The translations under genes were made by a program, and so were the position numbers. The notes beneath the pieces were generated by a model. That model searched no databases and was not told where the DNA came from. It saw only the letters and a list, made by a program, of their open reading frames with translations. A stretch of DNA of 52,724 bases from Saccharopolyspora elongata (GTDB taxonomy: Bacteria; Actinomycetota; Actinomycetes; Mycobacteriales; Pseudonocardiaceae), in NCBI RefSeq assembly GCF_004348985.1, contig NZ_SMKW01000067.1, forward strand, positions 1-52,724. Reading direction: 5' to 3'. Shown here in pieces: positions 1 through 8,647 of this stretch; positions within the stretch are counted from its first letter, which is position 1, and each line of letters opens with the position of its first letter.

Positions 1-944
1 GTGGGGCGGTGGGCGGGCTCTTCGGAGACCACTCGGGCGCCCGGGACGGGGCCGTGGGCGACGCGGACGGTGCGGCACACGCCCGCGCCGGAGAGCTCGG
101 CCGCCACCCGGACCGCCGAGTCCGCGTCGGTGCAGAGGAAGGCACAAGTCGGGCCCGAGCCCGAGACGATCCCGGCGAGCGCGCCCGCCTGCACGCCCGC
201 GCGCAGCGTGCGCCGCAGCCCGGGGCGCAGCGACACGGCCGCCGCCTGCAGGTCGTTGCCCAGCAGCAGGGCGAGCTGCCGCGGGTCGCCGGAGGCCAGC
301 GCCTCCAGCAGCGGCTCGACCTCCCCGACTCGGTTCGGCTTCGACTCCGCCCGCAGCCGGTCGAGTTCGGTGTAGACGCCGGGCGTGCCCAGCCCGCGGC
401 GATCGAGCGCGATGACCCAGTGGAAGGTGTGCCGCGCCAGCACCGGCACGAGCCGCTCGCCGCGGCCGGTGCCCAGCGCCGTGCCGCCCTGCAGCGAGAA
501 CGGGACGTCGCTGCCCAGCTTCGCGGCGATCTCGCTGAGGTCGTCGCGGCCCAGCTCCAGCCGCCAGAGGTGGTTCAGCGCCAGCAGCGTCGCCGCCGCG
601 TCGGCGCTGCCGCCGGCCATCCCGCCGGCGACCGGGATGCCCTTGTTGATCGACAGCCGCACCCCGGGCTCTTCCGGATCGCGCCCGCTGTGCTCGGCGA
701 GCAGCTGCACGGCCTTCCAAGCCAGGTTGCTCGGGCCGGTGGGCACCGAATCCGCACCATCGCCGTGCACGTCGATGCCGGGTTCCTCGGCGACCAGCAC
801 GGTGACCTCGTCGGTCATCGACAGCGCCTGGAAGACGGTGACCAGCTCGTGGTAGCCGTCCGGGCGCGGGTCCCCGACCGACAGGTGCAGGTTCACCTTG
901 GCGGGAACGCGAACGGTGATGGGGGTAGGAACCACGGAGAGCAC
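1..944 (-). CDS. ispE: 4-diphosphocytidyl-2-C-methyl-D-erythritol kinase, 3' end cut by window edge
   Basis: IspE phosphorylates CDP-methylerythritol in the MEP pathway to isoprenoid precursors. The translated frame opens with VPAKVNLHLSVG, the GHMP-kinase N-terminal motif with its lysine, and has the glycine/serine-rich ATP loop PVAGGMAGGSADAA at about residues 104-117 and a C-terminal SGSGPTCAF motif, all typical of IspE. 314 codons are open to the edge, close to the usual family length, so only a few residues are missing. The GTG start has TACGCT exactly six bases upstream and no Shine-Dalgarno, which fits a leaderless transcript. ksgA and rpfB lie upstream on the same strand, as in mycobacteria, but a metNIQ unit sits between. 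Confidence 0.93.
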   Translation of the reverse strand, partial: MLSVVPTPITVRVPAKVNLHLSVGDPRPDGYHELVTVFQALSMTDEVTVLVAEEPGIDVHGDGADSVPTGPSNLAWKAVQLLAEHSGRDPEEPGVRLSINKGIPVAGGMAGGSADAAATLLALNHLWRLELGRDDLSEIAAKLGSDVPFSLQGGTALGTGRGERLVPVLARHTFHWVIALDRRGLGTPGVYTELDRLRAESKPNRVGEVEPLLEALASGDPRQLALLLGNDLQAAAVSLRPGLRRTLRAGVQAGALAGIVSGSGPTCAFLCTDADSAVRVAAELSGAGVCRTVRVAHGPVPGARVVSEEPAHRP

Positions 945-950
945 TCTTAG

Positions 951-956
951 AGCGTA
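951..956 (-). promoter_or_regulatory. Candidate -10 box of a leaderless ispE transcript
   Basis: TACGCT fits the TAnnnT -10 pattern and is followed by six bases and then the GTG start. The same spacing occurs before pabB and the cyclo-ligase gene here. Inferred from spacing only; no clear -35 element is visible. Confidence 0.4.
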
Positions 957-1014
957 CGTGTACAGCAAACCCCGCCGCCGACTTCCCTGGGTACGGGACC
1001 GGAAAATACGGCGA

Positions 1015-1053
1015 AGGGCGCTTCCGAACGATCAACTCGTTCGGAAGCGCCCT
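1015..1053 (-). terminator. Strong hairpin after metQ
   Basis: Perfect 17-bp inverted repeat with a 5-base loop, about 20 bases after the metQ stop. On the minus strand it is followed shortly by a TATTTT run. It should separate the met operon from ispE. Confidence 0.8.
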
Positions 1054-1071
1054 CCCGCGCGGATGGTCCGG

Positions 1072-1884
1072 TCAGGCCGCCGGGATGACCGCGACGCCGC
1101 CGTACTTCTGGTTGATGAAGTCCTTGACCTGCTGGGACCGCAGCAGCTCGGCGAGCTTCTGGATCCGCGGGTCCTTCTCCAGCGCCGGGCTGGTCACCAG
1201 GCCGTTGGCGTACGGGTTGTTCTCCGGGCTCTCCACGACGACCGGGTTCTGCAGGTTCGCCTTGATCGCGTAGTTGCCGTTGACCACCGCGGCGGCGGCG
1301 TCATCCACCGAGCGCGGCAGCTGGTCCGGCGACAGGTCCTTGAACTTGATGTTCTTGGGGTTCTCGGCGATCGCCGACTCCAACCGGGTGCCCACCGCGG
1401 CGTCCGGCTTGAGCTTGATCAGGCCGCCCTGCTCCAGCAGCTTCAGGCCGCGGAACTGGTTCGCCGGGTCGTTGGACAGCGTGACCGTCGCGCCGTCCTG
1501 GACCTCCTGCAGCGACTTGACCTTGTTGGAGTACACCGCGAGCGGCTCCAGGTGCACGGCCTGGATCCAGACGAAGTCGCCGCCGCGCTGCTTGCGGTAC
1601 TCCTCCAGGTAGGGCACGTGCTGGAAGTAGTTCGCCTCCAGCTCGCCGTTCGCGACGGCCTCGTTCGGCCGGTTGTAGTCGTCGAACTTGACGATCTCGA
1701 TGTCGAGCCCGGCCTGCTTCGCCAGGTCGTCCTTGACGTACTGCAGGATCTCGCCGTGCGGCGTCGGGCTGACCGCGACCCGCAGCGGGGCGTTCGGGTC
1801 CGAGGAGGCCTGGCCGCCGCCACCTCCGCACGCGGCCAGCACCACGCCGGCCGCGGCCACCAGGGCGGCAAAACGCAAACGCAT
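1072..1884 (-). CDS. metQ: Methionine ABC transporter substrate-binding lipoprotein (NlpA/MetQ)
   Basis: 270 aa. A lipoprotein signal peptide ends in the lipobox LAAC with Cys19, followed by a Gly/Ser linker, so the protein is anchored outside the membrane. The mature part begins LRVAVSPTPHGEILQYV and contains NYFQHVPYLEEY and ANPYANGLV-type segments typical of the NlpA family that binds L/D-methionine. It is the last gene of metN-metI-metQ on the minus strand, 78 bp after metI, under the S-box riboswitch upstream of metN. Function as a methionine importer is inferred from family and operon. Confidence 0.92.
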   Translation of the reverse strand: MRLRFAALVAAAGVVLAACGGGGGQASSDPNAPLRVAVSPTPHGEILQYVKDDLAKQAGLDIEIVKFDDYNRPNEAVANGELEANYFQHVPYLEEYRKQRGGDFVWIQAVHLEPLAVYSNKVKSLQEVQDGATVTLSNDPANQFRGLKLLEQGGLIKLKPDAAVGTRLESAIAENPKNIKFKDLSPDQLPRSVDDAAAAVVNGNYAIKANLQNPVVVESPENNPYANGLVTSPALEKDPRIQKLAELLRSQQVKDFINQKYGGVAVIPAA

Positions 1885-1962
1885 CAGAGTTCGTCCTTTC
1901 TGGACAGCGGTTGGGAGGTCGTCCCAAGCAGGAAGAGGTTCGGGTGGGCGTCGCCCACGAGG

Positions 1963-2646
1963 TCAGCTCGTCGCGGTCCGGCGCCGGTCGACGAGCTTCG
2001 CGGTCCGGTCGGTGATCAGCTGCATCGCGAAGGCCAGCACGCCGAGCACGACCACCGATCCCCACAGGATCCGGTCGTCGTAGCCCTGGTAGCCGTCCTG
2101 GATCGCGGTCGTGCCCAGCCCGCCGCCGCCGATCGCGCCGGCCATCGCGGCGTAGCCGACCAGCGCCACGGCGGTGACGCCGACCGCGCCGACCAGCGCG
2201 GCCCGTGCCTCGCCGAGCAGGACCGTCCACACGATCCGCAGCTTGCTCGATCCGGTCGTGATCGCAGCCTCGACCACGGTGAAGCTGACCTCGCGCAACG
2301 CGTTCTGCGTCAACCGCGCGAAGAACGGGATGGCACCGATGGTCAGCGGCACGATCACCGCGGTGCTGCCGATCGACGTGCCGATCAGCAGCCGGGTGAA
2401 CGACGCCAGCACCACCAGCAGAACGACGAACGGCACCGAACGCACCACGTCGACGACCACGCCGAGCACCCGGTACAGCACGGGCTTCGGGTTCAGGCCG
2501 ACCGGCGAGGTCAGGTGCAGCAGCACCCCGAGCGGCAGGCCTCCCAGCACCGCCAACAGGGTCGACACCAACACCATGTAGAGCGTGTCGATCGTCGCTT
2601 CACCAAGAATTCCAAGGACCTCCGACCAGGGGGTCACATCACTCAC
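1963..2646 (-). CDS. metI: Methionine ABC transporter permease
   Basis: 227 aa inner-membrane protein with about five hydrophobic segments and the conserved permease loop IGAIPFFARLTQNALREV, which contacts the ATPase. The GGGGLG motif in the last third is typical of MetI. It starts inside the end of metN (4-bp overlap), so the two are translationally coupled, and metQ follows. It forms the membrane channel of the MetNIQ importer. Confidence 0.93.
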   Translation of the reverse strand: MSDVTPWSEVLGILGEATIDTLYMVLVSTLLAVLGGLPLGVLLHLTSPVGLNPKPVLYRVLGVVVDVVRSVPFVVLLVVLASFTRLLIGTSIGSTAVIVPLTIGAIPFFARLTQNALREVSFTVVEAAITTGSSKLRIVWTVLLGEARAALVGAVGVTAVALVGYAAMAGAIGGGGLGTTAIQDGYQGYDDRILWGSVVVLGVLAFAMQLITDRTAKLVDRRRTATS

Positions 2647-3671
2647 GCAGCAGCTCCGTCAACGCACACCGGGGCACGTCGCACATGCGCGTCCCGCTCG
2701 ACCATCCACTTCAGGGCCGCCTCGGCTCGCTCGCCGGTCAGGCCGACCTTGAACTTAGCCACGGGCGTGTCGCCCAGCCTGGTCAACCCGCCGCCCAGGA
2801 TCGCGAGCTCGACCCCGAACCGGCCGGCGGCCTCCGGCAGCAACGCGCCGACCGCGGCGAAACCGACCAGCACGACCTCGGCGACGACGTCGTGCCGGCC
2901 GCCGGGCCGCAGCGAATCGCCCTGGTCGGTGCCGGGCAGCAGCGTGTCGCCCACCCGGCTGCCGGGCTCGGCGACGAGGTCGATGACCTTGCCGTGCTCG
3001 ACCACCCGGCCGTCCTCCAGCACCGCGACGTCGTCGGCGATCTTGCGCACCACGGCCATGTCGTGGGTGACCACCAGCACGGTGACGCCCAGTTCGGCGC
3101 GGGCGCGGTCCAGCACCGTGAGCACCGAGTCGGTGGTGCTCGGGTCGAGCGCCGAGGTCGGCTCGTCGGCCAGCAGCACCGAAGGCTTGGCGGCCAGCGC
3201 ACGCGCCACCGCGATCCGCTGGCGCTGCCCGCCGGAGAGCTGGTCGGGGTAGACGGAGGCCTTGTCGGTCAGGCCCACGAGGTCCAGCAGCTCGCCGACG
3301 CGGGTGCGCCGCTGCGGGCCGCTGACACCGGCCGCTTCCAGCGGCAACGCGACGTTGCCCGCGGCGGTGCGCTGGCGCAGCAGCGAATCGCCTTGCGGCA
3401 CAACGCCGATCTGGCGACGCGCCGCGCGAAGCGCCTTGCCGCCGAGGGAAACGAGGTCGGTGCCGTCGACGCGGATGGCGCCGCCGTCCGGCTTCTCCAG
3501 CAGCGCGATGCACCGGGCCAGGGTCGACTTGCCGGCCCCGCTCGGACCGACCACCCCGCACACCGCACCGGCCGAAACCTCCATCGACACGCCGTCGAGG
3601 GCGCGGACGGTTCCGTTGTTGTGCTGGAAGGACTTGGTCAGGTTCTCGACTGTGATCACGATCGGCTCCAC
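2643..3671 (-). CDS. metN: Methionine ABC transporter ATP-binding protein with NIL domain
   Basis: 342 aa. Walker A GPSGAGKST at about residues 43-51, ABC signature LSGGQ near 149, Walker B VLLADEPT near 168 and the H-loop in VVTHDM are all present. The last ~80 residues form the NIL regulatory domain that senses cytoplasmic methionine in MetN proteins. It is the first gene of metNIQ and lies behind a long leader holding a SAM-sensing riboswitch, so it is probably switched off when SAM is plentiful. Confidence 0.93.
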   Translation of the reverse strand: MEPIVITVENLTKSFQHNNGTVRALDGVSMEVSAGAVCGVVGPSGAGKSTLARCIALLEKPDGGAIRVDGTDLVSLGGKALRAARRQIGVVPQGDSLLRQRTAAGNVALPLEAAGVSGPQRRTRVGELLDLVGLTDKASVYPDQLSGGQRQRIAVARALAAKPSVLLADEPTSALDPSTTDSVLTVLDRARAELGVTVLVVTHDMAVVRKIADDVAVLEDGRVVEHGKVIDLVAEPGSRVGDTLLPGTDQGDSLRPGGRHDVVAEVVLVGFAAVGALLPEAAGRFGVELAILGGGLTRLGDTPVAKFKVGLTGERAEAALKWMVERDAHVRRAPVCVDGAAA

Positions 3672-3840
3672 ATCAGCTCGCGACGGCCGCGCGCACGACA
3701 GGGCGGCAGGCCAAGGAACTTCGGAAAGGGAGGAAGGGCTGGGTCACATCTCGCGACGACAGGCGGTGGTGGTGCGACGCCCGTGGTCGATGACGCGACG
3801 CTGCGTCAGCAGCCTCCGGATGTGGTTCTGCCGGGATCGG

Positions 3841-3878
3841 GCCAGCTGAGCTCGGGTCTGACCCGCAGGCGGGCTGGC
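3841..3878 (-). promoter_or_regulatory. Hairpin between riboswitch and metN, candidate expression platform
   Basis: An outer stem GCCAGC/GCTGGC encloses an inner GGGTC/GACCC stem, about 30 bases downstream of the aptamer and about 170 bases before metN. It could be a terminator arm of the switch; no U-run follows, so factor-dependent termination or another mechanism is possible. Confidence 0.35.
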
Positions 3879-3905
3879 TAACAGCGCGTTGGAATCCACA
3901 ACAAC

Positions 3906-3989
3906 TCCATCGGTCCTGGCGTTAGCACCTGCCCATCGGGTGGTTGCTGCGGCGTCGCGGAGCCAGGTCTCTCGGCCGCTCGGGATGGA
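3906..3989 (-). ncRNA. S-box (SAM-I superfamily) riboswitch controlling metNIQ
   Basis: Read on the minus strand, TCCATC and GATGGA pair as P1. After P1 comes CCGAGCGGCCGAGAGACCTG, the kink-turn/P2 core, then GCAGCAACC, a short P3 (ACC...GGT around a CCC/GGG stem) and GGTGCTAACGCCAGG. The CCTGGC of the P2 loop can pair with the later GCCAGG, the pseudoknot of this class. The usual P4 helix between GCCAGG and the 3' P1 strand is absent, which suggests the SAM-I/IV variant rather than classic SAM-I. The position ahead of a methionine importer supports the call. Confidence 0.85.
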
Positions 3990-4166
3990 TTTCCCGAATA
4001 GTAGACCCCACTGGCGGATTCCAGCGCAAGTTGATAGTCGTCACTTTCTGAAATCGTCCGCCAAATCACACACCCGGACGAGCGGGAATTTTCCTGGCGC
4101 CCCAGGTGTTCTCGGTGACTCCGAGTAGTGGATCGACCTCGGTTGGCAAGCGCCCGGACGGGTGGT

Positions 4167-5036
4167 TCAGCGGCCGCTCTCGGTAGCCGCGGCCTCCGCG
4201 ATGCGCGCGAAGTCGGCGATCTCCAACTGCTCACCGCGAATCGACGGATCCACCCCGGCGGCCCGGAGAACTTCCTCCGCGCGCGCCGCGGACCCGGCCC
4301 AGCCGGACAGCGCGGCGCGCAACGTCTTGCGCCGCTGGGCGAACGCCGCGTCCACCACCCGGAAGACCTCCGCGCGCGGCGCCGTCGACGGCGGTTCGAC
4401 GCGCTCGAACGACACCAGCCCGGAGTCCACATTGGGCACCGGCCAGAACACCTTGCGCGGCACCGGACCCGCGCGCCGCACGTCGGCGTACCACGCGGCC
4501 TTGGCGCTGGGCACGCCGTAGACCCGGCTGCCCGGCTTGGCGGCCATCCGGTCGGCGACCTCGGACTGCACCATGACCAGGCCGTGCCGCAGGCTCGGCA
4601 GTTCGGCCAGCAGGTGCAGCACCACCGGCACGGCGACGTTGTACGGCAGGTTCGCGACCAACGCGGTCGGCGGCGCCGGGAAGTCCGCAGCGGACACCCG
4701 CAGGGCGTCGGCCTCGATCACGGTGAGCCGGTCGGCCAGCCCCGGGGCGAACTCGGCGGCGGTGCGCGGCAGCCGCGCCGCGAGCACCGGATCGATCTCG
4801 ACGGCCGTCACGGCACCGGCGGCCGGGAGCAGGGCGAGCGTCAGGGAGCCCAGGCCGGGGCCGACCTCCAGCACGACGTCGTCCGCCGTGACCGACGCCG
4901 AGGCCACGATGCGGCGCACCGTGTTCGGGTCGTGCACGAAGTTCTGGCCGAGCTTCTTCGTCGGGCGGATGTCGAGCTCCTCGGCCAACCGGCGCACGTC
5001 GGCCGGGCCGAGCAGAGTCGCCTGCTGGTCGTCCAC
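4167..5036 (-). CDS. ksgA: 16S rRNA dimethyladenosine transferase (RsmA/KsgA)
   Basis: 289 aa. KsgA dimethylates two adjacent adenines in helix 45 of 16S rRNA during 30S maturation. Visible marks are KKLGQNFVHD at the N-terminus, the SAM-binding VLEVGPGLGSLT, the acidic VEIDP, and the catalytic NLPYN motif, followed by the FWPVPNVDSGLV segment. GTG start. It lies between rpfB upstream and the metNIQ leader downstream; ispE would normally follow directly. Confidence 0.96.
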   Translation of the reverse strand: MDDQQATLLGPADVRRLAEELDIRPTKKLGQNFVHDPNTVRRIVASASVTADDVVLEVGPGLGSLTLALLPAAGAVTAVEIDPVLAARLPRTAAEFAPGLADRLTVIEADALRVSAADFPAPPTALVANLPYNVAVPVVLHLLAELPSLRHGLVMVQSEVADRMAAKPGSRVYGVPSAKAAWYADVRRAGPVPRKVFWPVPNVDSGLVSFERVEPPSTAPRAEVFRVVDAAFAQRRKTLRAALSGWAGSAARAEEVLRAAGVDPSIRGEQLEIADFARIAEAAATESGR

Positions 5037-5094
5037 ACGGAAAAACTACCCGCGCCCCGAAGCCACCGTCCCCGCACCCCGAGCAGCAGAACCA

Positions 5095-5139
5095 CGAAGG
5101 GCACCTACCACCGGATCATCCGACGAGAGGTGCCCTTCG
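5095..5139 (-). terminator. Hairpin between rpfB-like gene and ksgA
   Basis: 12-bp perfect outer stem (CGAAGGGCACCT/AGGTGCCCTTCG) with an inner CGGAT/ATCCG stem, 16 bases after the rpf stop. It suggests separate transcription of ksgA. Confidence 0.65.
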
Positions 5140-5155
5140 GGACAACGGGAAATGC

Positions 5156-6652
5156 TCAGTTGAGGCCTAGCTTGGAGGAGCAGCCCGGCCAGGCTCCGTA
5201 GCCGCCGCCACGGGCCGCGCGGACCTTCTCGGCGACCGCGATCTGCTGCTCGCGGCTGGCCTGGTGCGGGTACGGCGCGTACTGGTCACCGCCGTAGGCG
5301 TCCCAGGTGGACTTGTTGAACTGCAGGCCGCCGTAGTAGCCGTTGCCGGTGTTGATCGCCCAGTTGCCGCCGGCCTCGCACTGCGCCAGCTTGTCCCAGA
5401 CCCCGCTGTTCGGCGGCTGCTTCCCGCCGACGCGCACGACCTTGGGCTGCGCTTCCTTGGTGATCTTCTCGCCGACGGCTTCCCGGCCGGTCTCCTCGCC
5501 GTTGCGCGTGGTGACCCGGGTGAACACGATCTTCTCGCCGGGCACGCCGGGGAACTCGACCCGCTCCTCGCCCTTGAACATCGTGTTGTCGACGATCTCC
5601 TGCACCGGGGGCGCGACCGGCATCGTCACGTTGATGACCGTGCTGCCGGTGCGGTCGATGCGGATCTCGGCGCCGGTGACCAGCCGCTGGTCGCCGCCGG
5701 GCGTGATCGTGTCCTCGGGGCCGAGCTCGAGCTTCTGCTCCTTGACCAGCTCGTCGATGTTGACGGCGGTCGTGGTCAGCTGCCGCGGCTCGTTGCCACC
5801 GTCGATGACGGTGATGTTCTTGCTGGTCTTGACGACCAGGTCCAGGCCCTGCTCGGGCACGGCCATGGTGCGGTCGGCGGAAAGCCACGCCCCATCGGCC
5901 TGGACGCCGAGCTGGCGCAGCGCCTGGTCCACCGTGACCGAGCGGACCCATTCCTCGCGCGGCTCACCGTCGACGGTCAGCTTCAGCAGCCGCCCGCGGT
6001 CGAGGGTGATGGTGTCGCCGTGGCTGACCTTGGCCTGCGGCGAGGGGCTCAGCGCGTCGTGCTGGCCGACGGCGATGCCCTCGTCCTCGAGCACGTCGGC
6101 GACGGTGCCCTCGTAGGTGCTGACGGTGCGCTCGTGCCCGTCGACCTCGACGGTCACCGACTTGTCCATCGCGGCGGCCGCGCCGCCGGTGCCGGTGAGG
6201 GTGAGCAGCACGCCGGCCACCGCGCCCTTGAGGAAGCGCCGCTTCCAGGTGGCGATCGCGTCGACGACCTCCTGCGGCGGGGTGTCGTCCTCCTCCGCCT
6301 CCGGCAACGCGTCCGGGATGACCAGCGGCGGCAGCACCGTGGTCTCGGCGTTGATCAGCCGGATGACCTCGTCGACGTCGATCTCGGCGGTGGCGAGCAT
6401 GTCCTCGGCGTCCGGGCCGAGAACGTCGTAGATGTCCGCCGGGGTGATCTCGAGCGAGCCCGGCGGGAAACTCGGGTGGTCCTCGGCCGGGTACCGCTGC
6501 GGCTCCGGGCGGTCCAGGAGTCCGACAGCGGTGTGCTGCTCGGCCTGGACCGGGGTGAACCAGTCCGTCGTAGGCTCGAAGGATTCGGCCCAGTAGCCGT
6601 CGTCCGACCGGTAGGCATGGCCGGGATAGCTGGGCTCGCCGCGTCCGTTCAC
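5156..6652 (-). CDS. rpfB: Resuscitation-promoting factor, RpfB type (DUF348 repeats, G5, transglycosylase)
   Basis: 498 aa from a GTG with GGGAGG nine bases upstream; the open frame extends further but lacks a better start. A ~140-residue acidic cytoplasmic N-terminus is followed by one membrane segment (about residues 145-168), then DUF348 repeats (KSVTVEVDGHERTVSTYEG and two more), a G5 domain and a C-terminal Rpf domain with QCEAGGNW (catalytic Glu) and GYYGGLQF. The enzyme cleaves peptidoglycan during resuscitation and growth. Such a long N-terminal cytoplasmic part is larger than in mycobacterial RpfB. It lies between a second small Rpf and ksgA. Confidence 0.93.
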   Translation of the reverse strand: MNGRGEPSYPGHAYRSDDGYWAESFEPTTDWFTPVQAEQHTAVGLLDRPEPQRYPAEDHPSFPPGSLEITPADIYDVLGPDAEDMLATAEIDVDEVIRLINAETTVLPPLVIPDALPEAEEDDTPPQEVVDAIATWKRRFLKGAVAGVLLTLTGTGGAAAAMDKSVTVEVDGHERTVSTYEGTVADVLEDEGIAVGQHDALSPSPQAKVSHGDTITLDRGRLLKLTVDGEPREEWVRSVTVDQALRQLGVQADGAWLSADRTMAVPEQGLDLVVKTSKNITVIDGGNEPRQLTTTAVNIDELVKEQKLELGPEDTITPGGDQRLVTGAEIRIDRTGSTVINVTMPVAPPVQEIVDNTMFKGEERVEFPGVPGEKIVFTRVTTRNGEETGREAVGEKITKEAQPKVVRVGGKQPPNSGVWDKLAQCEAGGNWAINTGNGYYGGLQFNKSTWDAYGGDQYAPYPHQASREQQIAVAEKVRAARGGGYGAWPGCSSKLGLN

Positions 6653-7151
6653 AGGGTCGTTACCTCCCGAAGGCGGAAGTCGCGCTCGCGTGATGCGGAG
6701 CGGAGGCGGTGTCGGGCGAGACCCATGTCGTCGCTCAACTCCCTCGCTCCTCGCGTGCACACAACCTTCGTGCTTCGTGTCTGTATCCGACTCCCGCAGC
6801 CAAGCGCCGTCCTAGCCGACCGAGAGCTCCGTTGCCCACGGCCCGCTTCCCCGACGTACACCGGCGAGACTTACGGGCGTTCCCCATGACTGGTTGTCAT
6901 CGGTTACGAGGCCGAGACTCTAGCGTGATCAATGCAGCCAGCCAAGAACCCCGATCCAGCTTGTGATCTGCGTTACGCTGACTTGCCGAGCAACCGAGCA
7001 CGATCAGTAAGCGAGATCGCCTGCATTTGGTCCGTTCGGGGGTACCGTCGGCGCCTCGTTAACTGGGCGACCAGGCTCTTGGGTGACATATCACACGCCC
7101 CCGACACCTGCGGTTTCCATGACCGGCACGCGGTTTCCGGGCCGGGAACCA
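6653..7151 (-). other. Long leader/promoter region of the rpfB-like gene
   Basis: About 500 bp without a convincing gene. It holds the promoter of the rpfB-like gene and the end of the upstream unit. I looked for the cyclic-di-AMP riboswitch that precedes many actinobacterial rpf genes and could not recognise its conserved core; several short inverted repeats are present but form nothing I can name. Confidence 0.4.
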
Positions 7152-7188
7152 GGCCCGGCCCGAGCACTCAACGCGCTCGGGCCGGGCC
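7152..7188 (-). terminator. Perfect GC hairpin after the small rpf gene
   Basis: 14-bp perfect inverted repeat (GGCCCGGCCCGAGC and its complement) with a 9-base loop, 49 bases after the stop of the small rpf gene. Confidence 0.7.
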
Positions 7189-7237
7189 CTCCCTCCCCTC
7201 ACCCGAGGGATCTGTGCCCCGCAGCGAGTTGATCACC

Positions 7238-7594
7238 TCATCGCGGCAGGCCCAGCTTCCGCGCGCACGCGGGCCAGGCGCCGAAGCCGCCGCGCGCCAG
7301 GCGCAGCGCCTCCGCGATGACGATCTGCTGCTCCCGCGACGCCCGGTGCGGGTACTTGTGGAACCGGTTGCCACCGTGCGCGGCCCAGGTCCGGCGGTTG
7401 AACTGCAGGCCGCCGTAGTACCCGTTGCCGGTGTTGGCGGCCCAGTTGCCGCCCGACTCGCACCTCGCGAGCCGGTCCCAGACCGCCGCCCGCGCGGCCG
7501 GCGGCGCGCTCGGAGACGCCGCCGCCATCGGCGCCACACCGCAGACCACGATGCTCGCCACTACCGTCGCCTTCGCGAACAAACCGAACTTCAT
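7238..7594 (-). CDS. Small secreted Rpf-like transglycosylase (RpfE/RpfC type)
   Basis: 118 aa from the ATG at MKFGLFAK, chosen because AGGA lies five bases upstream and a clean signal peptide of about 32 residues follows; the frame is open further upstream. The mature protein is little more than one Rpf domain: VWDRLARCESGGNW with the catalytic Glu, GYYGGLQFNRRTW, and SREQQIVIAE. It therefore acts outside the membrane on peptidoglycan. It is a close relative of the C-terminal domain of the adjacent rpfB-like protein, so the pair may have arisen by duplication. A small rpf beside rpfB is not part of the mycobacterial arrangement. Confidence 0.88.
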   Translation of the reverse strand: MKFGLFAKATVVASIVVCGVAPMAAASPSAPPAARAAVWDRLARCESGGNWAANTGNGYYGGLQFNRRTWAAHGGNRFHKYPHRASREQQIVIAEALRLARGGFGAWPACARKLGLPR

Positions 7595-7775
7595 CGCAAT
7601 CCTGACTGCCGTGCCTCCGGGTAGGAGGTTCTCCGCCCAGCGGGGCGGGATTTCGGGGTGCTGGCCCCCATCCCGGCTTCCGAAGTGGACGGTAGGGACG
7701 GCGTCGCGGACTGCAAGCGGGCGCGATCCGGCGCGCAATATCAAAGAACTGCGAGTGAAAGGAGTGCGGGAGGGG

Positions 7776-8609
7776 TTACGCCTGATCGAGCCGGAACACT
7801 CGCTCGGCCGTGGCCGTGGTCGCTACCACGAGTTCTTCAAGCGTCATGCCACGGAGTTCCGCAAGATCCTGAAGGGTGTAATTGACGCAGTACGGCTCGT
7901 TCGGGCGTCCGCGGAACGGGTGCGGGGTCAGGAATGGCGCGTCGGTCTCCACCACGAACTGGTCCAGCGGCACCAGCTGCGCAGCCTCCCGGAGCCCCTT
8001 GGCGTTGGCGTTGCGGAAGGTCGCCGTACCGGCGAAGGACAGCACGTAGCCGGCGTCCACGCAGGACCGGGCGAACTCGGCGTCCCCGGAGAAGCAGTGG
8101 AACACCACGGTTTCGGGGGCGCCCTCTTCGGACAGGATCCGCAGGATGTCCTGGTGCGCCTCGCGGTCGTGGATCATCAGCGGCTTGCCGACGCGCTTGG
8201 CCAGGTCGATGTGCCAGCGGAAGGCCTCCTGCTGCGGCTCCGGCGGCGAGTAATCCCAGTAGTAGTCGAGGCCGGTCTCGCCGACCGCGACCACCCCGGG
8301 GTGCGCGACGAGCCGCTCCAGCACCTGCCGGTCGGCGTCGTCGAAGTCCTTCGCCCGGGTGGGGTGCAGCGCCACCGCCGCGAACACCCGGTCGTCCCAA
8401 GTGGACGCCTCGACGGCCCACTCGGCGGAGGCGATGTCGTCGGCGACGGTCACCACCCGGCCGACCCCGGCGGCCTGCGCGCGGTCCACCATGGCGCGCA
8501 CCTCGTCGGGCGTCTTCGCGCCGCAGGCGTCGAGGTGGGTGTGCGCGTCCACCGCCGAGGCGGGCAGCGCCTCCGGCACCGGCGGCAGCTCCCGCTTCCG
8601 CTTGCTCAT
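7776..8609 (-). CDS. tatD: TatD family metal-dependent deoxyribonuclease
   Basis: 277 aa with the family pattern: DAHTHLD near the N-terminus (metal-binding His pair), GETGLDYYWDYS, HDREAHQD, VFHCFSGD and VVETDAPFLTP. GGAGGGG four bases before the ATG marks the start. TatD proteins are 3'-5' DNases acting in the cytoplasm in DNA repair and turnover. It lies downstream of metG, as in mycobacteria, and upstream of the rpf genes. Confidence 0.95.
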   Translation of the reverse strand: MSKRKRELPPVPEALPASAVDAHTHLDACGAKTPDEVRAMVDRAQAAGVGRVVTVADDIASAEWAVEASTWDDRVFAAVALHPTRAKDFDDADRQVLERLVAHPGVVAVGETGLDYYWDYSPPEPQQEAFRWHIDLAKRVGKPLMIHDREAHQDILRILSEEGAPETVVFHCFSGDAEFARSCVDAGYVLSFAGTATFRNANAKGLREAAQLVPLDQFVVETDAPFLTPHPFRGRPNEPYCVNYTLQDLAELRGMTLEELVVATTATAERVFRLDQA

Positions 8610-8647
8610 CGCACCCCTCCAACGCAGGCAGCACTCGGGTGGTTCGA

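Noticed and set aside
6653..7151. Cyclic-di-AMP (ydaO-type) riboswitch before the rpfB-like gene
   Set aside because: Expected by analogy with other actinobacterial rpf genes, but the conserved core could not be found on the coding strand.
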